Below are positions 21,989-34,225 of a stretch of DNA of 64,000 nucleotides, piece by piece (positions within the stretch are counted from its first letter, which is position 1; every line of letters starts with the position of its first letter). The DNA comes from Budorcas taxicolor (taxonomy: Eukaryota > Chordata > Mammalia > Artiodactyla > Bovidae): assembly GCF_023091745.1 (NCBI RefSeq), contig NW_026291482.1, forward strand, positions 558,001 to 622,000. The letters run 5' to 3'. The position numbers were made by a program, and so were the translations under genes. The notes under the pieces were generated by a model. That model had not been told where the DNA came from and did no database searches. It saw nothing but the letters and a program-made list of their open reading frames with translations.

Positions 21989-22804
21989 ATGGATCTTGGG
22001 GTGCTTCTGAGTCTCCCCAGGGGAGTCAGGCCTCGTCTCGAGTGGGGGCATGCACGTGCGCTTTCCTCCCGAGCTGCAGCAGTAGTGTCACGCTTCCTGT
22101 CACGTGGATCAAGGGATCTGTGGCTTTCCCTCGAGGCTGTCCCTCGAGGCTTTCCCACGAGGCTTTCCCACAGGGCTGTGCCACGTGCCACCTTGGTGGG
22201 AGTCGATCCTCGGCGTGAAAGACGAGCCGGTGAAGGGAAAAGAGGTTCCTCTGGAATGGACTGAGACATCTGGGGGACTCTTGGAATGGTGGCACGACCC
22301 TGGAGTTCCTCTCGCCGTTCCTGTTGAGAGGGCCTCCTCTTGAGATGCGACGGGAACGCCGAGAACTCTTTCCCGACGAAGCAGGGAAAGGATCCCTCAT
22401 CTCGAGCTACGAGGCGGAAACGGGGCTCCTCTGGATGTGGGCGGGACCCTCGTGATTCCTCTCGAGTGGAGACGGCTAGGTCGGGCAACTTCTTGATTTG
22501 CACCAAGGGTGTGAAGGACCCTTTCGAAGTTCCAGAGGTGAGGTGTGATCAGCCTCGAAACGCCTCAGCGGAAATGGGCCTCATCTCGCCTGGAGGGGAG
22601 AACCTCCTGGATTTTCTCGAGTTGCGGCAGGTCTTCTCGAGTTACGACGGGGACCTCAGGGACCCGCTCTGGTGGCCTCAGGAAAGGCCAGTCCCCATGC
22701 GAGTTGCTAGGGGACCTCTCGGGATTCCTCTCCCGTCCATGCCGGGGCCTCAGTCCTTGTGTGGAGTCGGGGCCGGAACCTGAGGATTCCTCTCCAGTGT
22801 TGCC
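21989..22804 (+). repeat. Satellite monomer 28 (816 bp)
   Basis: p169 A, CGCCGAGAAC, GCAAC. Private change: CCTCGAAACGCC. Confidence 0.95.
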
Positions 22805-23620
22805 ATGGATCTTGGGGTGCTTCTGAGTCTCCCCAGGGGAGTCAGGCCTCGTCTCGAGTGGGGGCATGCACGTGCGCTTTCCTCCCGAGCTGCAGCAGTA
22901 GTGTCACGCTTCCTGTCACGTGGATCAAGGGATCTGTGGCTTTCCCTCGAGGCTGTCCCTCGAGGCTTTCCCACGAGGCTTTCCCACAGGGCTGTGCCAC
23001 GTGCCACCTTGGTGGGAGTCGATCCTCGGCGTGAAAGACGAGCCGGTGAAGGGAAAAGAGGTTCCTCTGGAATGGACTGAGACATCTGGGGGACTCTTGG
23101 AATGGTGGCACGACCCTGGAGTTCCTCTCGCCGTTCCTGTTGAGAGGGCCTCCTCTTGAGATGCGACTTGAACGCCGGGAACTCTTTCCCGACGAAGCAG
23201 GGAAAGGATCCCACATCTCGAGCTACGAGGCGGAAACGGGGCTCCTCTGGATGTGGGCGGGACCCTCGTGATTCCTCTCGAGTGGAGACGGCTAGGTCGG
23301 GGAACTTCTTGATTTGCACCAAGGGTGTGAAGGACCCTTTCGAAGTTCCAGAGGTGAGGTGTGATCAGCCTCGAGACGCCTCAGCGGAAATGGGCCTCAT
23401 CTCGCCTGGAGGGGAGAACCTCCTGGATTTTCTCGAGTTGCGGCAGGTCTTCTCGAGTTACGACGGGGACCTCAGGGACCCGCTCTGGTGGCCTCAGGAA
23501 AGGCCAGTCCCCATGCGAGTTGCTAGGGGACCTCTCGGGATTCCTCTCCCGTCCATGCCGGGGCCTCAGTCCTTGTGTGGAGTCGGGGCCGGAACCTGAG
23601 GATTCCTCTCCAGTGTTGCC
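22805..23620 (+). repeat. Satellite monomer 29 (816 bp)
   Basis: p169 A, p409 A, GGAAC. Private change: CGACTTGAACG. Counterpart of monomer 37. Confidence 0.95.
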
Positions 23621-24436
23621 ATGGATCTTGGGGTGCTTCTGAGTCTCCCCAGGGGAGTCAGGCCTCGTCTCGAGTGGGGGCATGCACGTGCGCTTTCCTC
23701 CCGAGCTGCAGCAGTAGTGTCACGCTTCCTGTCACGTGGATCAAGGGATCTGTGGCTTTCCCTCGAGGCTGTCCCTCGAGGCTTTCCCGCGAGGCTTTCC
23801 CACAGGGCTGTGCCACGTGCCACCTTGGTGTGAGTCGATCCTCGGCGTGAAAGACGAGCCGGTGAAGGGAAAAGAGGTTCCTCTGGAATGGACTGAGACA
23901 TCTGGGGGACTCTTGGAATGGTGGCACGACCCTGGAGTTCCTCTCGCCTTTCCTGTTGAGAGGGCCTCCTCTTGAGATGCGACGGGAACGCCGGGAACTC
24001 TTTCCCGACGAAGCAGGGAAAGGATCCCTCATCTCGAGCTACGAGGCGGAAACGGGGCTCCTCTGGATGTGGGCGGGACCCTCGTGATTCCTCTCGAGTG
24101 GAGACGGCTAGGTCGGGCAACTTCTTGATTTGCACCAAGGGTGTGAAGGACCCTTTCGAAGTTCCAGAGGTGAGGTGTGATCAGCCTCGAGACGCCTCAG
24201 CGGAAATGGGCCTCATCTCGCCTGGAGGGGAGAACCTCCTGGATTTTCTCGAGTTGCGGCAGGTCTTCTCGAGTTACGACGGGGACCTCAGGGACCCGCT
24301 CTGGTGGCCTCAGGAAAGGCCAGTCCCCATGCGAGTTGCTAGGGGACCTCTCGGGATTCCTCTCCCGTCCATGCCGGGGCCTCAGTCCTTGTGTGGAGTC
24401 GGGGCCGGAACGTGAGGATTCCTCTCCAGTGTTGCC
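23621..24436 (+). repeat. Satellite monomer 30 (816 bp)
   Basis: p169 G, p211 T, GCAAC, GGAACGTGAGG end. Private change: CTCGCCTTTCC. Counterpart of monomer 38. Confidence 0.95.
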
Positions 24437-25252
24437 ATGGATCTTGGGGTGCTTCTGAGTCTCCCTAGGGGAGTCAGGCCTCGTCTCGAGTGGGGGCATG
24501 CACGTGCGCTTTCCTCCCTAGCTGCAGCAGTAGTGTCACGCTTCCTGTCACGTGGATCAAGGGATCTGTGGCTTTCCCTCGAGGCTGTCCCTCGAGGCTT
24601 TCCCACGAGGCTTTCCCACAGGGCTGTGCCACGTGCCACCTTGGTGGGAGTCGATCCTCGGCGTGAAAGACGAGCCGGTGAAGGGAAAAGAGGTTCCTCT
24701 GGAATGGACTGAGACATCTGGGGGACTCTTGGAATGGTGGCACGACCCTGGAGTTCCTCTCGCCGTTCCTGTTGAGAGGGCCTCCTCTTGAGATGCGACG
24801 GGAACGCCGGGAACTCTTTCCCGACGAAGCAGGGAAAGGATCCCTCATCTTGAGCTACGAGGCGGAAACGGGGCTCCTCTGGATGTGGGCGGGACCCTCG
24901 TGATTCCTCTCGAGTGGAGACGGCTAGGTCGGGCAACTTCTTGATTTGCACCAAGGGTGTGAAGGACCCTTTCGAAGTTCCAGAGGTGAGGTGTGATCAG
25001 CCTCGAGACGCCTCAGCGGAAATGGGCCTCATCTCGCCTGGAGGGGAGAACCTCCTGGATTTTCTCGAGTTGCGGCAGGTCTTCTCGAGTTACGACGGGG
25101 ACCTCAGGGACCCGCTCTGGTGGCCTCAGGAAAGGCCAGTCCCCATGGGAGTTGCTAGGGGACCTCTCGGGATTCCTCTCCCGTCCATGCCGGGGCCTCA
25201 GTCCTTGTGTGGAGTCGGGGCCGGAACCTGAGGATTCCTCTCCAGTGTTGCC
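24437..25252 (+). repeat. Satellite monomer 31 (816 bp)
   Basis: CTCCCTAGGGG, TCCCTAGCTGC, p169 A, CATCTTGAGC, GCAAC. Private change: CCCCATGGGAG. Counterpart of monomer 39. Confidence 0.95.
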
Positions 25253-26068
25253 ATGGATCTTGGGGTGCTTCTGAGTCTCCCCAGGGGAGTCAGGCCTCGT
25301 CTCGAGTGGGGGCATGCACGTGCGCTTTCCTCCCGAGCTGCAGCAGTAGTGTCACGCTTCCTGTCACGTGGATCAAGGGATCTGTGGCTTTCCCTCGAGG
25401 CTGTCCCTCGAGGCTTTCCCGCGAGGCTTTCCCACAGGGCTGTGCCACGTGCCACCTTGGTGGGAGTCGATCCTCGGCGTGAAAGACGAGCCGGTGAAGG
25501 GAAAAGAGGTTCCTCTGGAATGGACTGAGACATCTGGGGGACTCTTGGAATGGTGGCACGACCCTGGAGTTCCTCTCGCCGTTCCTGTTGAGAGGGCCTC
25601 CTCTTGAGATGCGACGGGAACGCCGGGAACTCTTTCCCGACGAAGCAGGGAAAGGATCCCACATCTCGAGCTAGGAGGCGGAAACGGGGCTCCTCTGGAT
25701 GTGGGCGGGACCCTCGTGATTCCTCTCGAGTGGAGACGGCTAGGTCGGGGAACTTCTTGATTTGCACCAAGGGTGTGAAGGACCCTTTCGAAGTTCCAGA
25801 GGTGAGGTGTGATCAGCCTTGAGACGCCTCAGCGGAAATGGGCCTCATCTCGCCTGGAGGGGAGAACCTCCTGGATTTTCTCGAGTTGCGGCAGGTCTTC
25901 TCGAGTTACGACGGGGACCTCAGGGACCCGCTCTGGTGGCCTCAGGAAAGGCCAGTCCCCATGCGAGGTGCTAGGGGACCTCTCGGGATTCCTCTCCCTT
26001 CCATGACGGGGCCTCAGTCCTTGTGTGGAGTCGGGGCCGGAACCTGAGGATTCCTCTCCAGTGTTGCC
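25253..26068 (+). repeat. Satellite monomer 32 (816 bp)
   Basis: p169 G with p409 A, a combination seen only here. Private changes: AGCTAGGAGG, CAGCCTTGAG, GCGAGGTGC and CCCTTCCATGACGG. Confidence 0.95.
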
Positions 26069-26884
26069 ATGGATCTTGGGGTGCTTCTGAGTCTCCCCAG
26101 GGGAGTCAGTCCTCGTCTCGAGTGGGGGCATGCACGTGCGCTTTCCTCCCGAGCTGCAGCAGTAGTGTCACGCTTCCTGTCACGTGGATCAAGGGATCTG
26201 TGGCTTTCCCTCGAGGCTGTCCCTCGAGGCTTTCCCACGAGGCTTTCCCACAGGGCTGTGCCACGTACCACCTTGGTGGGAGTCGATCCTCGGCGTGAAA
26301 GACGAGTCGGTGAAGGGAAAAGAGGTTCCTCTGGAATGGACTGAGACATCTGGGGGACTCTTGGAATGGTGGCACGACCCTGGAGTTCCTCTCGCCGTTC
26401 CTGTTGAGAGGGCCTCCTCTTGAGATGCGACGGGAACGCCGGGAACTCTTTCCCGACGAAGCAGGGAAAGGATCCCTCATCTCGAGCTACGAGGCGGAAA
26501 CGGGGCTCCTCTGGATGTGGGCGGGACCCTCGTGATTCCTCTCGAGTGGAGACGGCTAGGTCGGGCAACTTCTTGATTTGCACCAAGGGTGTGAAGGACC
26601 CTTTCGAAGTTCCAGAGGTGAGGTGTGATCAGCTTCGAGACGCCTCAGCGGAAATGGGCCTCATCTCGCCTGGAGGGGAGAACCTCCTGGATTTTCTCGA
26701 GTTGCAGCAGGTCTTCTCGAGTTACGACGGGGACCTCAGGGACCCGCTCTGGTGGCCTCAGGAAAGGCCAGTCCCCATGCGAGTTGCTAGGGGACCTCTC
26801 GGGATTCCTCTCCCGTCCATGCCGGGGCCTCAGTCCTTGTGTGGAGTCGGGGCCGGAACCTGAGGATTCCTCTCCAGTGTTGCC
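26069..26884 (+). repeat. Satellite monomer 33 (816 bp)
   Basis: p169 A, CACGTACCACC (third E-box lost), GACGAGTCGG, GCAAC. Private changes: GTCAGTCCTCG, CAGCTTCGAG and TTGCAGCAGG. Counterpart of monomer 45. Confidence 0.95.
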
Positions 26885-27699
26885 ATGGATCTTGGGGTGC
26901 TTCTGAGTCTCCCCATTGGAGTCAGGCCTCGTCTCGAGTGGGGGCATGCACGTGCGCTTTCCTCCCGAGCTGCAGCAGTAGTGTCACGCTTCCTGTCACG
27001 TGGATCAAGGGATCTGTGGCTTTCCCTCGAGGCTGTCCCTCGAGGCTTTCCCGCGAGGCTTTCCCACAGGGCTGTGCCACGTGCCACCTTGGTGGGAGTC
27101 GATCCTCGGCGTGAAAGACGAGCCGGTGAAGGGAAAAGAGGTTCCTCTGGAATGGACTGAGACATCTGGGGGACTCTTGGAATGGTGGCACGACCCTGGA
27201 GTTCCTCTCGCCGTTCCTGTTGAGAGGGCCTCCTCTTGAGATGCGACGGGAACGCCGGGAACTCTTTCAGACGAAACAGGGAAAGGATCCCTCATCTCGA
27301 GCTACGAGGCGGAAACGGGGCTCCTCTGGATGTGGGCGGGACCCTCGTGATTCCTCTCGAGTGGAGACGGCTAGGTCGGGGAACTTCTTGATTTGCACCA
27401 AGGGTGTGAAGGACCCTTTCGAAGTTCCAGAGGTGAGGTGTGATCAGCCTCGAGACGCCTCAGCGGAAATGGGCCTCATCTCGCCTGGAGGGGAGAACCT
27501 CCTGGATTTTCTCGAGTTGCGGCAGGTCTTCTCGAGTTACGACGGGGACCTCAGGGACCCGCTCTGGTGGCCTCAGGAAAGGCCAGTCCCCATGCGAGTT
27601 GCTAGGGGACCTCTCGGGATTCCTCTCCCGTCCATGCCGGGGCCTCAGTCCTTGTGTGGAGTCGGGGCCGGAACCTGAGGATTCCTCTCCAGTGTTGCC
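26885..27699 (+). repeat. Satellite monomer 34 (815 bp)
   Basis: CAG class, p169 G, GGAAC. Private changes: CCCCATTGGAG and GACGAAACAGG. Confidence 0.95.
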
Positions 27700-28515
27700 A
27701 TGGATCTTGGGGTGCTTCTGAGTCTCCCCAGGGGAGTCAGGCCTCGTCTCGAGTGGGGGCATGCACGTGCGCTTTCCTCCCGAGCTGCAGCAGTAGTGTC
27801 ACGCTTCCTGTCACGTGGATCAAGGGATCTGTGGCTTTCCCTGGAGGCTGTCCCTCGAGGCTTTCCCACGAGTCTTTCCCACAGGGCTGTGCCACGTGCC
27901 ACCTTGGTGGGAGTCAATCCTCGGCGTGAAAGACGAGCCGGTGAAGGGAAAAGAGGTTCCTCTGGAATGGACTGAGACATCTGGGGGACTCTTGGAATGG
28001 TGGCACGACCCTGGAGTTCCTCTCGCCGTTCCTGTTGAGAGGGCCTCCTCTTGAGATGCGACGGGAACGCCGGGAACTCTTTCCCGACGAAGCAGGGAAA
28101 GGATCCCACATCTCGAGCTACGAGGCGGAAACGGGGCTCCTCTGGATGTGGGCGGGACCCTCGTGATTCCTCCCGAGTGGAGACCGCTAGGTCGGGCAAC
28201 TTCTTGATTTGCACCAAGGGTGTGAAGGACCCTTTCGAAGTTCCAGAGGTGAGGTGTGAACAGCCTCGAGACGCCTCAGCGGAAATGGGCCTCATCTCGC
28301 CTGGAGGGGAGAACCTCCTGGATTTTCTCGAGTTGCGGCAGGTCTTCTCGAGTTACGACGGGGACCTCAGGGACCCGCTCTGGTGGCCTCAGGAAAGGCC
28401 AGTCCCCATGCGAGTTGCTAGGGGACCTCTCGGGATTCCTCTCCCGTCCATGCCGGGGCCTCAGTCCTTGTGTGGAGTCGGGGCCGGAACCTGAGGATTC
28501 CTCTCCAGTGTTGCC
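27700..28515 (+). repeat. Satellite monomer 35 (816 bp)
   Basis: p169 A, p409 A, GCAAC. Many private changes: TCCCTGGAGG, CGAGTCTTTCCC, GAGTCAATCC, CCTCCCGAGTGGAGACCGC and GTGAACAGCC. The last removes a minus-strand stop and creates a 216-codon spurious frame. Confidence 0.95.
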
Positions 28516-29330
28516 ATGGATCTTGGGGTGCTTCTGAGTCTCCCCAGGGGAGTCAGGCCTCGTCTCGAGTGGGGGCATGCACGTGCGCTTTCCTCCCGAG
28601 CTGCAGCAGTAGTGTCACGCTTCCTGTCACGTGGATCAAGGGATCTGTGGCTTTCCCTCGAGGCTGTCCCTCGAGGCTTTCCCACGAGGCTTTCCCACAG
28701 GGCTGTGCCACGTGCCACCTTGGTGGGAGTCGATCCTCGGCGTGAAAGACGAGCCGGTGAAGGGAAAAGAGGTTCCTCTGGAATGGACTGAGACATCTGG
28801 GGGACTCTTGGAATGGTGGCACGACCCTGGAGTTCCTCTCGCCGTTCCTGTTGAGAGGGCCTCCTCTTGAGATGCGACGGGAACGCCGGGAACTCTTTCC
28901 CGACGAAGCAGGGAAAGGATCCCTCATCTCGAGCTACGAGGCGGAAACGGGGCTCCTCTGGATGTGGGCGGGACCCCGTGATTCCTATCGAGTGGAGACG
29001 GCTAGGTCGGGCAACTTCTTGATTTGCACCAAGGGTGTGAAGGACCCTTTCGAAGTTCCAGAGGTGAGGTGTGATCAGCCTCGAGACGCCTCAGCGGAAA
29101 TGGGCCTCATCTCGCCTGGAGGGGAGAACCTCCTGGATTTTCTCGAGTTGCGGCAGGTCTTCTCGAGTTACGACGGGGACCTCAGGTACCCGCTCTGGTG
29201 GCCTCAGGAAAGGCCAGTCCCCATGCGAGTTGCTAGGGGACCTCTCGGGATTCCTCTCCCGTCCATGCCGGGGCCTCAGTCCTTGTGTGGAGTCGGGGCC
29301 GGAACCTGAGGATTCCTCTCCAGTGTTGCC
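28516..29330 (+). repeat. Satellite monomer 36 (815 bp)
   Basis: CCCG class, but 815 bp through a separate 1-bp loss in GACCCCGTG. p169 A, GCAAC. ATTCCTATCG is private. CTCAGGTACCC is shared with monomer 47. Confidence 0.95.
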
Positions 29331-30146
29331 ATGGATCTTGGGGTGCTTCTGAGTCTCCCCAGGGGAGTCAGGCCTCGTCTCGAGTGGGGGCATGCACGTG
29401 CGCTTTCCTCCCGAGCTGCAGCAGTAGTGTCACGCTTCCTGTCACGTGGATCAAGGGATCTGTGGCTTTCCCTCGAGGCTGTCCCTCGAGGCTTTCCCAC
29501 GAGGCTTTCCCACAGGGCTGTGCCACGTGCCACCTTGGTGGGAGTCGATCCTCGGCGTGAAAGACGAGCCGGTGAAGGGAAAAGAGGTTCCTCTGCAATG
29601 GACTGAGACATCTGGGGGACTCTTGGAATGGTGGCACGACCCTGGAGTTCCTCTCGCCGTTCCTGTTGAGAGGGCCTCCTCTTGAGATGCGACGGGAACG
29701 CCGGGAACTCTTTCCCGACGAAGCAGGGAAAGGATCCCACATCTCGAGCTACGAGGCGGAAACGGGGCTCCTCTGGATGTGGGCGGGACCCTCGTGATTC
29801 CTCTCGAGTGGAGACGGCTAGGTCGGGGAACTTCTTGATTTGCACCAAGGGTGTGAAGGACCCTTTCGAAGTTCCAGAGGTGAGGTGTGATCAGCCTCGA
29901 GACGCCTCAGCGGAAATGGGCCTCATCTCGCCTGGAGGGGAGAACCTCCTGGATTTTCTCGAGTTGCGGCAGGTCTTCTCGAGTTACGACGGGGACCTCA
30001 GGGACCCGCTCTGGTGGCCTCAGGAAAGGCCAGTCCCCATGCGAGTTGCTAGGGGACCTCTCGGGATTCCTCTCCCGTCCATGCCGGGGCCTCAGTCCTT
30101 GTGTGGAGTCGGGGTCGGAACCTGAGGATTCCTCTCCAGTGTTGCC
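29331..30146 (+). repeat. Satellite monomer 37 (816 bp)
   Basis: p169 A, p409 A, GGAAC. Private changes: CCTCTGCAATGG and CGGGGTCGG. Confidence 0.95.
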
Positions 30147-30962
30147 ATGGATCTTGGGGTGCTTCTGAGTCTCCCCAGGGGAGTCAGGCCTCGTCTCGAG
30201 TGGGGGCATGCACGTGCGCTTTCCTCCCGAGCTGCAGCAGTAGTGTCACGCTTCCTGTCACGTGGATCAAGGGATCTGTGGCTTTCCCTCCAGGCTGTCC
30301 CTCGAGGCTTTCCCGCGAGGCTTTCCCACAGGGCTGTGCCACGTGCCACCTTGGTGTGAGTCGATCCTCGGCGTGAAAGACGAGCCGGTGAAGGGAAAAG
30401 AGGTTCCTCTGGAATGGACTGAGACATCTGGGGGACTCTTGGAATGGTGGCACGACCCTGGAGTTCCTCTCGCCGTTCCTGTTGAGAGGGCCTCCTCTTG
30501 AGATGCGACGGGAACGCCGGGAACTCTTTCCCGACGAAGCAGGGAAAGGATCCCTCATCTCGAGCTACGAGGCGGAAACGGGGCTCCTCTGGATGTGGGC
30601 GGGACCCTCGTGATTCCTCTCGAGTGGAGACGGCTAGGTCGGGCAACTTCTTGATTTGCACCAAGGGTGTGAAGGACCCTTTCGAAGTTCCAGAGGTGAG
30701 GTGTGATCAGCCTCGAGACGCCTCAGCGGAAATGGGCCTCATCTCGCCTGGAGGGGAGAACCTCCTGGATTTTCTCGAGTTGCGGCAGGTCTTCTCGAGT
30801 TACGACGGGGACCTCAGGGACCCGCTCTGGTGGCCTCAGGAAAGGCCAGTCCCCATGCGAGTTGCTAGGGGACCTCTCGGGATTCCTCTCCCGTCCATGC
30901 CGGGGCCTCAGTCCTTGTGTGGAGTCGGGGCCGGAACGTGAGGATTCCTCTCCAGTGTTGCC
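30147..30962 (+). repeat. Satellite monomer 38 (816 bp)
   Basis: CCCTCCAGG (also in 73 and 77), p169 G, p211 T, GCAAC, GGAACGTGAGG end. Confidence 0.95.
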
Positions 30963-31778
30963 ATGGATCTTGGGGTGCTTCTGAGTCTCCCTAGGGGAGT
31001 CAGGCCTCATCTCGAGTGGGGGCATGCACGTGCGCTTTCCTCCCTAGCTGCAGCAGTAGTGTCACGCTTCCTGTCACGTGGATCAAGGGATCTGTGGCTT
31101 TCCCTCGAGGCTGTCCCTCGAGGCTTTCCCACGAGGCTTTCCCACAGGGCTGTGCCACGTGCCACCTTGGTGGGAGTCGATCCTCGGCGTGAAAGACGAG
31201 CCGGTGAAGGGAAAAGAGGTTCCTCTGGAATGGACTGAGACATCTGGGGGACTCTTGGAATGGTGGCACGACCCTGGAGTTCCTCTCGCCGTTCCTGTTG
31301 AGAGGGCCTCCTCTTGAGATGCGACGGGAACGCCGGGAACTCTTTCCCGACGAAGCAGGGAAAGGATCCCTCATCTTGAGCTACGAGGCGGAAACGGGGC
31401 TCCTCTGGATGTGGGCGGGACCCTCGTGATTCCTCTCGAGTGGAGACGGCTAGGTCGGGCAACTTCTTGATTTGCACCAAGGGTGTGAAGGACCCTTTCG
31501 AAGTTCCAGAGGTGAGGTGTGATCAGCCTCGAGACGCCTCAGCGGAAATGGGCCTCATCTCGCCTGGAGGGGAGAACCTCCTGGATTTTCTCGAGTTGCG
31601 GCAGGTCTTCTCGAGTTACGACGGGGACCTCAGGGACCCGCTCTGGTGGCCTCAGGAAAGGCCAGTCCCCATGCGAGTTGCTAGGGGACCTCTCGGGATT
31701 CCTCTCCCGTCCATGCCGGGGCCTCAGTCCTTGTGTGGAGTCGGGGCCGGAACCTGAGGATTCCTCTCCAGTGTTGCC
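30963..31778 (+). repeat. Satellite monomer 39 (816 bp)
   Basis: CTCCCTAGGGG, TCCCTAGCTGC, p169 A, CATCTTGAGC, GCAAC. Private change: GCCTCATCTCG. Confidence 0.95.
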
Positions 31779-32593
31779 ATGGATCTTGGGGTGCTTCTGA
31801 GTCTCCCCAGGGGAGTCAGGCCTCGTCTCGAGTGGGGGCATGCACGTGCGCTTTCCTCCCGAGCTGCAGCAGTAGTGTCACACTTCCTGTCACGTGGATC
31901 AAGGGATCTGTGGCTTTCCCTCGAGGCTGTCCCTCGAGGCTTTCCCACGAGGCTTTCCCACAGGGCTGTGCCACGTGCCACCTTGGTGGGAGTCGATCCT
32001 CGGCGTGAAAGACGAGCCGGTGAAGGGAAAAGAGGTTCCTCTGGAATGGACTGAGACATCTGAGGGACTCTTGGAATGGTGGCACGACCCTGGAGTTCCT
32101 CTCGCCGTTCCTGTTGAGAGGGCCTCCTCTTGAGATGCGACGGGAACGCCGGGAACTCTTTCCCGACGAAGCAGGGAAAGGATCCCACATCTCGAGCTAC
32201 GAGGCGGAAACGGGGCTCCTCTGGATGTGGGCGGGACCATCGTGATTCCTCTCGAGTGGAGACGGCTAGGTCGGGGAACTTCTTGATTTGCACCAAGGGT
32301 GTGAAGGACCCTTTCGAAGTTCCAGAGGTGAGGTGTGATCAGCCTCGAGACCCTCAGCGGAAATGGGCCTCATCTCGCCTGGAGGGGAGAACCTCCTGGA
32401 TTTTCTCGAGTTGCGGCAGGTCTTCTCGAGTTACGACGGGGACCTCAGGGACCCGCTCTGGTGGCCTCAGGAAAGGCCAGTCCCCATGAGAGTTGCTAGG
32501 GGACCTCTCGGGATTCCTCTCCCGTCCATGCCGGGGCCTCAGTCCTTGTGTGGAGTCGGGGCCGGAACCTGAGGATTCCTCTCCAGTGTTGCC
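31779..32593 (+). repeat. Satellite monomer 40 (815 bp)
   Basis: CCCG class, 815 bp through a private 1-bp loss in GAGACCCTCAG. p169 A, p409 A, GGAAC. Also GTCACACTTCC, ATCTGAGGG, GACCATCGTG and CATGAGAG. Confidence 0.95.
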
Positions 32594-33409
32594 ATGGATC
32601 TTGGGGTGCTTCTGAGTCTCCCCAGGGGAGTCAGGCCTCGTCTCGAGTGGGGGCATGCACGTGCGCTTTCCTCCCGAGCTGCAGCAGTAGTGTCACGCTT
32701 CCTGTCACGTGGATCAAGGGATCTGTGGCTTTCCCTCGAGGCTGTCCCTCGAGGCTTTCCCGCGAGGCTTTCCCACAGGGCTGTGCCACGTGCCACCTTG
32801 GTGGGAGTCGATCCTCGGCGTGAAAGACGAGCCGGTGAAGGGAAAAGAGGTTCCTCTGGAATGGACTGAGACATCTGGGGGACTCTTGGAATGGTGGCAC
32901 GACCCTGGAGTTCCTCTCGCCGTTCCTGTTGAGAGGGCCTCCTCTTGAGATGCGACGGGAACGCCGGGAACTCTTTCCCGACGAAGCAGGGAAAGGATCC
33001 CTCATCTCGAGCTACGAGGCGGAAACGGGGCTCCTCTGGATGTGGGCGGGACCCTCGTGATTCCTCTCGAGTGGAGACGGCTAGGTCGGGCAACTTCTTG
33101 ATTTGCACCAAGGGTGTGAAGGACCCTTTCGAAGTTCCAGAGGTGAGGTGTGATCAGCCTCGAGACGCCTCAGCGGAAATGGGCCTCATCTCGCCTGGAG
33201 GGGAGAACCTCCTGGATTTTCTCGAGTTGCGGCAGGTCTTCTCGAGTTACGACGGGGACCTCAGGGACCCGCTCTGGTGGCCTCAGGAAAGGCCAGTCCC
33301 CATGCGAGTTGCTAGGGGACCTCTCGGGATTCCTCTCCCGTCCATGCCGGGGCCTCAGTCCTTGTGTGGAGTCGGGGCCGGAACCTGAGGATTCCTCTCC
33401 AGTGTTGCC
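32594..33409 (+). repeat. Satellite monomer 41 (816 bp)
   Basis: p169 G, CCCG, GCAAC; no private change noticed. Confidence 0.95.
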
Positions 33410-34225
33410 ATGGATCTTGGGGTGCTTCTGAGTCTCCCCAGGGGAGTCAGGCCTCGTCTCGAGTGGGGGCATGCACGTGCGCTTTCCTCCCGAGCTGCAG
33501 CAGTAGTGTCACGCTTCCTGTCACGTGGATCAAGGGATCTGTGGCTTTCCCTCAAGGCTGTCCCTCGAGGCTTTCCCACGAGGCTTTCCCACAGGGCTGT
33601 GCCACGTGCCACCTTGGTGGGAGTCGATCCTCGGCGTGAAAGACGAGCCGGTGAAGGGAAAAGAGGTTCCTCTGGAATGGACTGAGACATCTGGGGGACT
33701 CTTGGAATGGTGGCACGACCCTGGAGTTCCTCTCGCCGTTCCTGTTGAGAGGGCCTCCTCTTGAGATGCAACGGGAATGCCGGGAACTCTTTCCCGACGA
33801 AGCAGGGAAAGGATCCCACATCTCGAGCTACGAGGCGGAAACGGGGCTCCTCTGGATGTGGGCGGGACCCTCGTGATTCCTCTCGAGTGGAGACGGCTAG
33901 GTCGGGGAACTTCTTGATTTGCACCAAGGGTGTGAAGGACCCTTTCGAAGTTCCAGAGGTGAGGTGTGATCAGCCTCGAGACGCCTCAGCGGAAATGGGC
34001 CTAATCTCGCCTGGAGGGGAGAACCTCCTGGATTTTCTCGAGTTGCGGCAGGTCTTCTCGAGTTACGACGGGGACCTCAGGGACCCGCTCTGGTGGCCTC
34101 AGGAAAGGCCAGTCCCCATGCGAGTTGCTAGGGGACCTCTCGGGATTCCTCTCCCGTCCATGCCGGGGCCTCAGTCCTTGTGTGGAGTCGGGGCCGGAAC
34201 CTGAGGATTCCTCTCCAGTGTTGCC
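33410..34225 (+). repeat. Satellite monomer 42 (816 bp)
   Basis: p169 A, GATGCAACGGGAATGCC, p409 A, GGAAC. Private changes: CCCTCAAGGC and GGCCTAATCTCG. Counterpart of monomers 51 and 52. Confidence 0.95.

Larger units (their letters stand above)
19543..22804 (+). repeat. Duplicated dimer, 1631-bp period
   Basis: Monomers 25-26 and 27-28 repeat. The first of each pair is 815 bp with CAG and GGCTATGTCGG. The second is 816 bp with p169 A and CGCCGAGAAC. Both landmark shifts are 1631 bp. Monomer 28 then diverges (GCAAC and CCTCGAAACGCC). Confidence 0.8.
22805..31778 (+). repeat. Three-monomer segment repeated eight monomers apart (22805-25252 and 29331-31778)
   Basis: Monomers 29-31 and 37-39 share p409 A, then p211 T plus GGAACGTGAGG, then CTCCCTAGGGG, TCCCTAGCTGC and CATCTTGAGC. 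All three landmark shifts are 6526 bp. Later private changes separate the copies, for example CGACTTGAACG in monomer 29 and CCCTCCAGG in monomer 38. Confidence 0.85.

Noticed and set aside
27645..28295. 216-codon minus-strand frame as a possible gene
   Set aside because: It exists only because a single T-to-A change in monomer 35 (GTGAACAGCC) removes the stop that ends the same frame in other monomers.
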